NCBI GenBank assembly: GCA_001931905.2
Contig: MSJI02000886.1
Coordinates: 58,241 to 122,240 of the forward strand
Origin: Cladosporium sp. IMV 00045
Lineage: Eukaryota; Ascomycota; Dothideomycetes; Cladosporiales; Cladosporiaceae
Length of the DNA: 64,000 bases
Direction: 5' to 3'
The notes below the pieces were generated by a model, which was given only the letters and a program-made list of their open reading frames with translations, did no database searches and was not told where the DNA came from. Positions 1 to 9,576 of this stretch are shown here, piece after piece (the first letter of the stretch is position 1; each line of letters begins with the position of its first letter). The translations under genes and the position numbers were made by a program.

Positions 1-2966
1 TGCGTCAGGTTGTCGACGATCCGTAGCAGTCACCGGGCTATTTGTCACAACCGGAGAAGAAATGCTGCCTGGGATGGAAGTTCGAGACCCTGGAGCGTCT
101 GTAATCGATATTATACTGGCAGTCCCGGATGGTCCTGCTGTAGTGGAGCTTGGGACGTCTATGGCGGCTGTGGTATCCATGTTTCCACCTGTGTTCCAGC
201 CTGTGAAGGTGAGACTGCTAGCAGAATCAATGACCGCAATTGAATCTGTTTGCGAGGACCCAGGCTTGGTGTTAAGTTGAGAGCTTTCACCGACTGAAGG
301 GGCAGGCGGAGCATCAGTTGGAAGATCTGGATCCCCGTCTGCTGAGCCTTGAGGTTCTTCATTGTCCGGACAGATGTTGAACCACGTCCATGCTTCGTTC
401 GTACTCGGCTTGACTGAGATGTAATCTGCCCTTCCAGCACCGTACAGATTGCCGAACTCGACGCAGGACCCACGGCTGAAGCCTCCAGTCGCAACTACGG
501 ACCTCCATTGCCATTCGAACGCTTCATCTGAGCCTGGTGACCACCCTTCATTATGCCAGGCTGTGACAGAGCCATCGGCCATGTTAGCGTAGAGATAGTC
601 ATCCCTACCGTCGCCATTGATGTCTGCGATTCGGATGTTTTTGCGCTCGCGCCCTTCGGAACGCTTGACGAGTCCTTGATTGACCATGTCGCCCACTCCC
701 TTGTTGAGATAGCCAGTTACAGTACCATCGGTCTGAACGCACAAGAAGTCGGCGCGACCATCCCCGTCGAGATCATTCCAACGGACTCCCAAGTCATGCT
801 TGTCGGTTCCGTATCCTTGCGTGCAGGTAGCACCACCGGTAACAACACCAAGGTCGGTGAAAGAGAAGTCGCCATCCTTGTACTCGTTCTTCATGACATT
901 GGCCGCGCCGGAGGCTCTGTCAACGAACAATATGTCGCACTTGCCATCTCCATCAAAATCCGCAAGGTGGACTGCTTGCCGATCGCGAGTGCCGTTGTAA
1001 ATGACACCCCACTCCTTCCAGTGGCCCCAGTCATGTTGATTTTCGAAGAGAGTGAGAGATCCGGATGCATCAACGAAAATGTAGTCGTCTGACCCGCTTC
1101 CTGTCATGTCGCAGTACCTTGAGCCATCTCCTTTGGTCGTGGTTGCGCCATGGTCATGGTTCTCCCATCGGTCAGTCCAGACTCTGCCATCTTTGACTGA
1201 GGCCAACGCATAGTCAGCGCGTCCGGATCCCATGAAGCGCCCAAATTTCACGTTGACTTCGTGATCGGAGCCTTGGTGAGTTACTCCTTGAGAAAGCCAT
1301 TCCGGGCCTATGCCAACATCAAATCCGCGACGATTGATCCACGTGGTGACTTGGCCGTTCTTGCTAACCCAGACGAGATCATCCTTCTTATCTCCATTGA
1401 GGTCAGTGAATTGCCAACCAGACAGTTCGTGCTGGGGTAGATCCTTGAAGACGCCATTCATCGCGTACCAGTAGGCAGGCGGGCCGTTGGACAATGCTCC
1501 ATTGCGCCATCCATAGATGTTCTTAGTCTCGTCGTCGAAAACAACATAGTCGGTTCGACCATCACCATCGATGTCTGCCAGTCTGACTTGATGTTGCAGG
1601 AATCCTTCACTTTGCTTGACAGTGCCCATTGCCACCCAATATGGGTTGAGTGGGTTAGAGCTCATTGTATTCTGCCAACACACCAAGCCACCGTCGGGTC
1701 CAAGACAACAAAAGTCGTCTCTCCCATCACCAATCATATCTGCGAATCTGATACCAGGCCTGTTGCAACGAGGTGTGAACGGGAACCATTGGTATCCGCC
1801 GAGCCCGCCTCCGCCGAGACCCAGGGCAACGCCAATGCCATTTGTCGATTCCGAACCAAAATAAACATAGTCCTCCGTCCCATCACCATCGATATCAGCC
1901 CAAAAGACTCCTTCATGTTCCGCATTGTCGAAGCCTACACTCGGGGGGTTCTGGTACCCAGCAAACCCGCCAACCTGTGTACCGACGTGTGAATAAGGCC
2001 CGTCATCGTCACCAGAGCCCATTTGCGTCTGGAAGCGGCCGAGCGAGGCTGCAGGGATTTTGTCGCAGGTATTGTCGGATCCTTCGATCGAAGCAACGCG
2101 TAAAATGCTGACGGCGGAGCCTGATAGCCAGCCTTTGTCGTCGAGCTTTTCAATACCTTGGTACCAGACTTCGGCCATCTTGAGGTAACCCGAGTCGGCG
2201 GGGTGGGTCCCATCGCTGAGGTCCGACACTGTGAAGTGCGAGCTGGAGAAGTCGACATACGTAATGTGTTTGCCTTGCGTCTGATATGAATGGACCATGC
2301 TCGAAATCTGCTCGTTGACAATAGCAATGTTGCTTTCAGTCTCCGGGTCTGAGTTCGGGAGCAATGTGGAAGCAACAATCGACACATCCGGTATGGCATC
2401 GAACAGACGGCTGATCAGTTGTCGAAGGCGGTCACCCACATGCTCAATGTCGATATTGTCAGCGGCGTCGTTTGTACCAGCGTGGAGCAAAACCAGATCG
2501 GGATGCGAGGGAATCGAGCGCTCAGCCGCCTTCGCGACTTCATCAATCACATAGCCCGGCCAAGCTTCACACTCATTATTTTACATTGAGCCTCCATGGT
2601 TGCTACCGATGAAATGGACTGGAGTACCACTGTTGACCAGTCTGGCCCGAAGACCAAGGCGAAACCCATTGCCGTCGGTCGAGTTTTGGCCGTAAACGAT
2701 AGACGCGCCGAGTGGCAGGATCTTGAGTTGAACGCCATCGTGTAAAGTGCGTTTATTCAGAAAGCGTTCATTTGCGTTGATGCTGGGAACTGCATGGGGG
2801 GTGGAAATCCCTAAGTGACATTAGCATGACTTTTGCAGGACAAATAGCCTATTTGAACACCTGATTGATGCCGCTAACAGACTCGAGAATCATGAAAATG
2901 AATAGTCTTACCATAGAGGGACAAAGCCCACAGCACCAGGGCGAGCAACAACAGAAACCGAGGCAT
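1..2966 (-). pseudogene. Secreted SGNH/GDSL-type hydrolase with VCBS/FG-GAP repeats, interrupted by in-frame TAA
   Basis: Two exons: 2912-2966 encodes a hydrophobic signal peptide (starts MPRFLLLLAL), intron 2811-2911 (GTAAGA..TTAG, branch-like GCTAAT), then a frame running from 2810 off the left edge. Ser55 lies in a PLGASIVYG block (fungal variant of GDSL block I), GTND at 130-133 is block III, and DGTH at 218-221 carries the Asp and His of block V, so this is an SGNH esterase/lipase fold. Downstream come about ten D-x-DGDG-x-DY type VCBS/FG-GAP repeats (calcium-binding beta-propeller blades), then a Ser/Thr-rich tail. I checked every codon of this frame from 2810 to 1: the only stop is TAA at 2581-2583 (codon 95), between GGSM and NNECEAWPG, in the middle of a conserved block; 860 codons downstream are open. 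No intron removes it. Called pseudogene, but a sequencing error or readthrough remains possible. C-terminus lies outside the window. Confidence 0.8.
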
Positions 2967-3338
2967 ATTTCTTACAAGTAGCCGTTGCCTTCCATATGCC
3001 GCCGACTTTCTGCAAGATGGTAAGGTAATTTGTGGTGGTGCTGTACGAGACTTTGGCCAGGCAGTTGACTTGATTTGGCGAGCACGGCACACCCCACCTG
3101 TGACGCATCTCGAAAGGTCAATCACTGCATGAAGGTTTCACTTTCTCATCGTAGTGGTTGAATAGTGAGTGAATGCTTCACCCAAGCATTGGCGGGGCTC
3201 ACCTGACCCTTGACTTTCTTTCCATGACCAGGTGAGCTTTTCAAGCTGCTACTCAAATTACTTGTCGGATAGAACAGACATCCGACAACCTCAAACTCAT
3301 CCAACAACTATTGCAACAAACGCAAAAGCAAAATTTCG
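2967..3338. other. Divergent intergenic region
   Basis: Shared upstream region of the SGNH/VCBS gene (minus) and the first ankyrin-like gene (plus). Short open frames on the minus strand here are not supported beyond the signal-peptide exon. I see no clear TATA box or repeat. Confidence 0.5.
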
Positions 3339-4253
3339 ATGAACCCAGATCAGATTATCGAAGCCTGCAACACCGACGATGTCAGTATGATAGCCGAATT
3401 TGTCGAGCGCGCCTCCCAGCATTCCCAAGCAACGAGGAAGAAATTGCTCGACACTGCGCTCAGGCGTGCCATCAAGAGGGATGCCATAAAAATAGTGGCA
3501 TATGTTTTTGACAATGGTGCAGACTTCAGCAAACTTGATGGAAGTTTTATCACGCGATCGATCGATTTTACTTACAAACTTCCACGGCGCGAACTGGTCG
3601 AAAAGCTCATTGCGCACGGCTGGGATATCAACAATGGCGAGGTTCCACTCCTGTGGACCATCCTTGATGACAGAGACTGGGTTGAGTGGTGTCTGAATCG
3701 GGAAGCGAAAGTTTTGCCCCCACCCGGCACTCCTGGACATGCCTTCACCATCCGAAATCCCATCCTCCAATATCCTGCACGCAAGGGCGATATCGCGACA
3801 TTTGAGCTTCTGCGAGCCAACGGTGCCCCCGTGTCGCAGGCAGTCTTACCATCAGCCGTGAGAGCAGCCAGCAAATGCGCTCCGCAGGATGGCTCAGAGT
3901 CACCAAGCACAGAGTATAAGAAACTCTTGACAATGGTTGCCCATCTGCTGGAAAGCGTTGGAATCGACGCTAATATCCCGTCGTTTGGGGCAGCGGCCGG
4001 TGTCGCGTCAGGGAGCTTTTGCAGTACTCCTTTGTGCTGCGTTGCAGATTCGTCGAAAGGAGAAACAAAAGAGTTGATATGGCTCCTGCTCGATCATGGG
4101 GCCGATCCCAATCTTCGAGGTAAATACACATCCACCAACGATCCGACGACAGAGCACAGTGTGCCCAGCGCTATGGAAGCACATCCTGACAATGAGCGGT
4201 TCCGCAAAGCTGTGGAAGATTGGATGGCGCGGAGGGATGACAGTCATTCGTGA
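3339..4253 (+). CDS. Ankyrin-repeat-like protein, intact copy
   Basis: Single exon, 304 aa, starting MNPDQIIEAC. It consists of degenerate ankyrin units: helix pairs with signatures such as VFDNGADF, LIAHGWDIN, FELLRANGAPVS and, best preserved, TPLCC followed by LLLDHGADPN near residues 225-255. No signal peptide or membrane segment, so probably cytosolic or nuclear; ankyrin repeats usually bind other proteins and no partner can be named. It aligns end to end with the broken copy at 5889-6950 (shared blocks: LKRAI/LRRAI, LSYKFP/FTYKLP, AHGW, VEWC, TFELLR, VLPSAVR, CSTPLCC, FRKAVEDW), so the two are paralogues flanking a kinase gene. The family is typical of fungal accessory regions. Function unknown. 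Confidence 0.8.
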   Translation: MNPDQIIEACNTDDVSMIAEFVERASQHSQATRKKLLDTALRRAIKRDAIKIVAYVFDNGADFSKLDGSFITRSIDFTYKLPRRELVEKLIAHGWDINNGEVPLLWTILDDRDWVEWCLNREAKVLPPPGTPGHAFTIRNPILQYPARKGDIATFELLRANGAPVSQAVLPSAVRAASKCAPQDGSESPSTEYKKLLTMVAHLLESVGIDANIPSFGAAAGVASGSFCSTPLCCVADSSKGETKELIWLLLDHGADPNLRGKYTSTNDPTTEHSVPSAMEAHPDNERFRKAVEDWMARRDDSHS

Positions 4254-4427
4254 GACTTTTTTTGGCGGTCACGGAGGGTTGGGAGGACGGGAGGTGCTCG
4301 TTGCGAGCTCACCATCTTTCATGCATAACGATCCGTATGTAGGTCTCTAAGGCGAAGTCTTTGCTATCGAGTCAAACAAGGTTAGCTGTGGCTGCAGTTG
4401 CTTTCAAGTTTAATGAAGTATTGTCAC

Positions 4428-4585
4428 GTATCAGACGTTTTGAGAAGAGCATCTTCCTTCCAAGCTATGGATTCTTTACCTTCACTACCTCGGCGGACCG
4501 CACCTTGAATTTTCGTCGAACTGTGACGACTGTACCCTTGCGGTTTTCGAGCGAACGGAGGAGCTCTTCTCAAAACGTCTATTAC
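4428..4585. repeat. Short inverted-repeat element (MITE-like)
   Basis: AGACGTTTTGAGAAGAGC at 4433-4450 is matched exactly by its reverse complement at 4563-4580, 18 of 18 bases, with weaker pairing just outside (GTA..TAC). The total of about 150 bp with a 112-bp interior and no coding frame fits a miniature inverted-repeat element or a long hairpin. It lies between the ankyrin-like and kinase genes. No obvious target-site duplication was identified. Confidence 0.6.
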
Positions 4586-4661
4586 AAAGACGATAGACTA
4601 CTACTGTTGACAAAGTTTTGTTCAACCCTGTTATGACCAGGGTCTGCAAAGTTGCAAATGA

Positions 4662-5642
4662 TTGGTCAGTCTTCACCGCTTGTCGATCGCTGAGACTTTT
4701 GATGGTTCCGCCGGGTATAGTATCATCCATTGGAACGGGTCATTCAAGGTGATGAAAACGGCAGACTTCTCCGTAGGCTGTGATCTTCATTGCGATCTTG
4801 GACCCGGCTGCTCTATGACGAGCAACATCACAGCACAGCATCTTCTTGATATGAGTGGCCACCAAGAGCACCCCGACTATCTGGTCGCGAGGGGAATACT
4901 TCTTGGAGGGGGCCTCACCGGGATTGTCGAGCTTCTTCCAGATGGAACTGTCATCAATACCCCATGGCCGGGCGACAGGAGATTAGAAAGCCAGAAAGAC
5001 ATCCGAACTGAAGCTCAAGCGTATCATCGAATCGCACAACATTTCGATGGCCACATACGTTTTGTGAAGTTGATAGAATTCAGCTCAGTCGAGCATATCC
5101 TCACCATTGAATACATGCCACACGGGACACTTCGAGACTACCTGCAAAGCAACGGCCAAGACATCACCATAAATCAGCGCTTCTCGTGGATCAAAGCAAT
5201 GGCGGAAGGATTGGATCTGCTCCACTCGATCTCTATCATACATTGCGATCTAACGCCCCACAATTTGTTCCTTGATAGCGAACTTGAACTCAAGATCGCT
5301 GACTTTGGCTGCTGCTCCATTGATCAATCAACGAGCTCAGGTGTTGCCGATGCTCGATTCTACAGACCACAAGCTTCGTGGAAATTGCCAGCCTCTTTCG
5401 ACGACGATCTTTTCGCGCTGGGCTCTTGTATCTATGAGGTGCTCACTGGGTCACCTCCTTTCGAAAACATTTGCTCTCCTCAAGTGAGAGCGTTGTATAG
5501 ACTCAGCCAATTCCCTGATCTCGCCGGACTGTATTTCAGTGACATCATTAGGGACTGCTGGCTGCAACGAGCAACGTCGGCGAGAAGTGTGTACAGTAGA
5601 ATCTTGCAAAGTTGGCCTGCTGACTCGAATTCGGATTCTTGA
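4662..5642 (+). CDS. Small protein-kinase-like protein, possibly catalytically altered
   Basis: Single exon, 326 aa from the first ATG; ATGs at 4752 and 4815 are alternatives, and 4815 (MTSNITAQ) sits just ahead of the kinase fold. Visible: an N-lobe start with a glycine stretch (GILLGGGLTG), an alpha-C-like Glu (TEAQAYHRI), the hinge IEYMPHG, the catalytic loop IIHCDLTPHN (Asp196, HCD instead of HRD), ADFG at 213-216, an alpha-F-like DDLFALGS, and the terminal IRDCW. This matches a family of short fungal kinases in which the beta-3 lysine sits in a VIK-x-PWP context; here the sequence reads VINTPWP with Asn99 (AAT) at that position. It may therefore be a weak kinase or pseudokinase. It lies between two ankyrin-like paralogues on the same strand. 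Substrate unknown. Confidence 0.75.
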   Translation: MVSLHRLSIAETFDGSAGYSIIHWNGSFKVMKTADFSVGCDLHCDLGPGCSMTSNITAQHLLDMSGHQEHPDYLVARGILLGGGLTGIVELLPDGTVINTPWPGDRRLESQKDIRTEAQAYHRIAQHFDGHIRFVKLIEFSSVEHILTIEYMPHGTLRDYLQSNGQDITINQRFSWIKAMAEGLDLLHSISIIHCDLTPHNLFLDSELELKIADFGCCSIDQSTSSGVADARFYRPQASWKLPASFDDDLFALGSCIYEVLTGSPPFENICSPQVRALYRLSQFPDLAGLYFSDIIRDCWLQRATSARSVYSRILQSWPADSNSDS

Positions 5643-5888
5643 TATCAAGCACGATCGGGCCACCTGACATGGGAAGACACCAAGCGAGCCGATGGATTCC
5701 GAGGGCTCTGAATGAAGTGACTGCTCCAATCCAGTCACTATCTTAACGTTGAGCCAGATTTGAGATCACATGACGCCTCTGACTCATTAAGTACTCCGCA
5801 TCCAGCGCAGTTTGCAATGCCGCTCGCTTCGCTTGTATTTCTGATCGAAACAACTACCACCAAAGAGACGAACTCGATACTTGCATCA

Positions 5889-6950
5889 ATGGCGCCTATA
5901 ATTGCCCAAAGAAGAAAAGAGATCTCTGGCCTAGTCACCGAAGCAGCGATCAACGATAATGTCAGCTTAATTGCTCGCTGCATCGACTCGGCATCCCAAC
6001 TCAACCAAAACTCAGTCAAGGTGGTACTCTACAAAAGCCTCAAGCGTGCAATCCACAGGGAAGCGGTCGTGGTGCTGTCTTATGTCTTGGATCACGGAGC
6101 CAACGTTCGTAACGTCGATGGTAACACTGTCACAAGTCAGCCAGACGAACTATCCTACAAGTTCCCTTCGGTGGAGGTTTTGCAATGCCTCCTTGCGCAT
6201 GGCTGGAATCTCAATGCAGATGCCCCGCTGCTGTGGTATGTGATTTCAGACCATGCTTGGGTCGAGTGGTGCTTTGCCCACGGTGCCACTATCGAGGCAA
6301 GCTGAGACAAAAGCGGCAACCCTCAAACGCCGATTCTCGAATCTGCTGCGCGCGTCGGCCATATCGAAACATTTGAGCTTCTGCGCAATAAAGGAGCCGA
6401 AGTCTCTCGCGGTGTGCTGCCATCCGCGGTGAGGATCGCGAGCTGTCTTGCGCCCAAGGACGCTTCAGAGTTCCCTAGTGCAAGATACAGGGAGCAACTA
6501 GACATGGTCTCATATCTCATCGACAATGTCGGTATCGACGTAAACTTGATGTCATGGGGCGTCGGTGCCGGTGTAATGTCAGGCAGCCCATGCAGCACGC
6601 CGCTTTGCTGTGCTGGACACGCTTCTCAAAACGAGACTTCGGAACTGGTGCGGCTACTGCTCGATCGAGGAGGCGATCCGGATCTTCATTACACCTATTC
6701 TTACGACGGCAGCCCAGAAACCCGCATAGATAGTGCACTTGAAGCACATGCAGACAATGTTCTCTTCCGAAAAGCCGTGGAGGACTGGCGGAAGGCAAAA
6801 CGCGGTGCGACGGGACAGGAAAGTGGGCAATCATCGAGGATTCAAATTGCTGGAGGAGGTCAATCAGCAAGTCATAATTACAGCTGTGATTCTGCAATAC
6901 GGAGGTATGAGATACCACATGCGAATGATCTCGGTCGAGCTCATCGGTAA
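5889..6950 (+). pseudogene. Ankyrin-repeat-like protein, second copy, interrupted by in-frame TGA
   Basis: Paralogue of 3339-4253. The frame starts at ATG 5889 (MAPIIAQRRKE; an upstream in-frame ATG at 5760 is also open) and reads through ankyrin-like units to TGA at 6303-6305, directly after HGATIEAS. The same frame continues without another stop through PILESAARVGHIETFELLR, VLPSAVR, CSTPLCC and FRKAVEDW to a stop at 6948-6950. The post-stop part lines up with residues about 150-300 of the intact copy, so this is one gene with one nonsense codon, not two genes. The C-terminus has about 45 extra residues relative to the paralogue. No splice sites in the right phase would remove the TGA. Recent inactivation, consensus error or readthrough cannot be told apart here. 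Confidence 0.75.
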
Positions 6951-7398
6951 CAAGGCACAGAAGCAAGGGCGAGGCAAGAAAGGGCAGCAGTATCAAAGAC
7001 TCTTTGCGGTCAGTGTGACTTTCATGATGAATTCTCATGCTTGCAATCAACAAAGAAATTCCAGCTTTTTAAACATCACCGGTTTGTGACATTTATGTCT
7101 GTTCTTTTTGCACCCCTATCGTAATCCTCTCCTCGAGTTTGTGAAGTCGTTCCGAAAGTGGAGTCGAAAGATCGAGCTAAGCCGAATTGGGGGATGACTT
7201 AGCTCGCATCGCTGATTGGCCGGCCGGTCGAGCACAAACTCTCCCGAGCGACATCTACCAAAGCATCATCGACCTCACCACGCCGCCGCCACCACTCTCC
7301 ACTCCACCCCCTCCACCACAACTTTCCCACTGGGATCATTCAAGGCGACGAAGCCGCACACATATACCCGACAAGCACCAGCATTGGCCGCCGTCACA
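6951..7398. other. Upstream region and leader of the complex I 51-kDa gene
   Basis: From about 7200 the sequence becomes C-rich and purine-poor on the plus strand (CACC/CTCC runs), typical of fungal housekeeping 5' leaders. An open frame in phase with the gene extends up to 7216 but is low-complexity and has a poorer start than 7399. Nothing else identified. Confidence 0.5.
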
Positions 7399-8997
7399 AT
7401 GCTTTCCGCCCCGGCAAAGACCGCCCTCCGCTCCTCCGCCAACGCTGGCACCTCTCTCAACAAGAGCGCAGTCCGCGCGCTCTCCACCGCCGCATCGCAG
7501 CAGACTACTCCCGCCCAGGATGGCCAGCAGAAGCGTGGCATGGCCACCGTCCAGGACGCGCCGCCTGTCCACAACTCGCGCGGCCTGAAGGACCAGGACC
7601 GCATCTTCACGAACCTGTACGGCCACCACGGCGCCGACTTGAAGAGCGCGATGAAGTACGGTGACTGGCACAAGACTAAAGAGATGGTTCTTAAGGGAGA
7701 TGACTGGATCATTTCGGAGATCAAGGCCTCCGGTCTTCGTGGACGTGGTGGTGCTGGTTTCCCCAGTGGCATGAAGTGGTCCTTCATGAACCCCAAGGGT
7801 TGGGAGAAGAGCAACACCCCCAGATACCTGGTGGTCAACGCCGACGAGGGTGAGCCTGGTACCTGCAAGGACCGTGAGATTATGAGGAAGGACCCCCACA
7901 AGCTCATTGAGGGCTGTCTCGTTGCCGGACGCGCCATGAACGTAAGTTGAAAGAAAAGCGTACAAACAGATGTTTCCTACAGCTAACACTCGCTTCATTA
8001 GTGCACCGCCGCATACATCTACATCCGTGGCGAGTTCTACCACGAGGCTTCTGTCCTCCAGCGCGCCATCCAAGAGGCATACCAGGCCGGTCTCATCGGC
8101 AAGAACGCTTGCGGCTCCGGCTACGACTTCGACGTCTACATCCACCGCGGTATGGGCGCCTACGTTTGCGGTGAGGAGACTTCCCTCATCGAGTCGCTCG
8201 AGGGCAAGCCCGGCAAGCCCCGCCTGAAGCCCCCATTCCCTGCTGCCGTCGGTGTCTTCGGCTGCCCCTCCACTGTCGCCAATGTCGAGACCGTCGCCGT
8301 TGCACCCACCATTCTTCGTCGCGGCGCTGGCTGGTTCAACTCTTTCGGCCGTGAGCGCAACGCTGGCACCAAGCTTTTCTGTATCTCCGGCCACGTCAAT
8401 AACCCCACAACCGTCGAGGAGGAGATGTCCATCCCTCTCCGCGAGCTCATTGACAAGCACTGCGGTGGTGTCACTGGCGGCTGGGACAACCTCAAGGCCG
8501 TCATCCCCGGTGGCTCCTCCACTCCTATTCTCCCCAAGAACATCTGCGACGAGCAGCTCATGGACTTTGACGCGCTCAAGGACTCGCAGTCCGGTCTCGG
8601 TACCGCCGCCGTCATCGTCATGGATCAGTCAACGGACGTCGTCCGCGCCATCTCCCGTCTCAGCAAATTCTACCACCACGAGTCTTGCGGCCAGTGCACT
8701 CCCTGTCGCGAGGGTTCAAAGTGGACTGAGCAGATCATGCACCGCTTCGAGGCCGGTACCGCCCGCAAGCGCGAGATCGACATGATGCAGGAGCTCACCA
8801 AGCAGGTCGAGGGCCACACCATCTGCGCTCTTGGCGAGGCTTTCGCCTGGCCAATTCAGGGTCTGATCAGGCACTTCAGGCCCGAGCTTGAGGCAAGAAT
8901 TGCTGAGAACGCTCAGCGCAGCGGTGGCGAGGCTCTGGCCGGTGGCTGGCAACACGATGCTGGCAAGAAGGGCATGCTCATCTCCCCTGGCATGTAA
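7399..8997 (+). CDS. nuo-51: NADH:ubiquinone oxidoreductase 51-kDa flavoprotein subunit, mitochondrial
   Basis: Two exons, 7399-7941 and 8002-8997, joined by a 60-bp GTAAGT..TTAG intron; 511 aa. This is the NDUFV1/NuoF subunit of respiratory complex I, which oxidises NADH through FMN and passes electrons to the N3 iron-sulfur cluster on the matrix side. The N-terminus is Ser/Ala/Arg-rich without acidic residues, as expected of a mitochondrial presequence. The glycine-rich nucleotide loop [13 protein letters not shown], the FMN-site run [20 protein letters not shown], the cluster motif [10 protein letters not shown] (about residues 407-415) and the fourth cysteine in [13 protein letters not shown] (about 454) are all present. 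Length is close to Neurospora NUO51. Start chosen for the Kozak-like CACAATG and the presequence. Its 3' end faces that of the phosphatase gene. Confidence 0.97.
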
Positions 8998-9576
8998 ATT
9001 GGAGAAGTAAGAGAAAAGAAAGCATGAAAAGCGATAAGGTGTGGAAGAGAAGAGCATCATGTACAATGCTAGATCGGAAAAGGGCCATTTTTCTTGTGTA
9101 AATATTGCGGCTTTTATTTAGTTGGCGTGTAGGCTGCGTATCAAGTTTTGGAATAACATCTTCTGACGATGCAGCTGTGAGGCACAAGTCTCTGTTGCAA
9201 GATTGAGAACGGGAACCTATGAAGTTAAGCATCTCCGTGGTCATATCAGCCGCTCTAGCATACTAAGACCAGCCTTACGCCATTAAGAGCATGCTCTTAG
9301 AAAGCAAGTATCTTCGGAACATTTGTTAAGGTACTATCCTCGTCTCACAAGTACCCTGAGAGCGTCGCCACACCATCGAGAGTAGGGAAGCGCAGCAAAT
9401 TTAGCTGATGCGAAACAATTGAAAACATAGTAATTCCTTATACGTCGATTTATCTTTGTTGCAAAACTGCACAAAAGGTAGATATGTCGAGAACGCCGTG
9501 ACGACATCTCACTATACAGCCAATATGATGGCACCAAAATAACCAACTATATATCTACAAAAGAAAAACCAATCAG
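8998..9576. other. Convergent intergenic region
   Basis: 3' flanks of the complex I gene (plus) and the histidine phosphatase gene (minus). AT-richer than the genes. Open frames here are short and unsupported. Confidence 0.5.

Noticed and set aside
2571..2583. A 13-bp GTAAAATAATGAG intron to remove the TAA in the SGNH gene
   Set aside because: Far too short for a spliceosomal intron and it would shift the frame.
7336..8460. 374-codon minus-strand open frame opposite the complex I gene
   Set aside because: It runs across the confirmed intron and the conserved complex I exons; Val/Leu/Gly-rich shadow translation.
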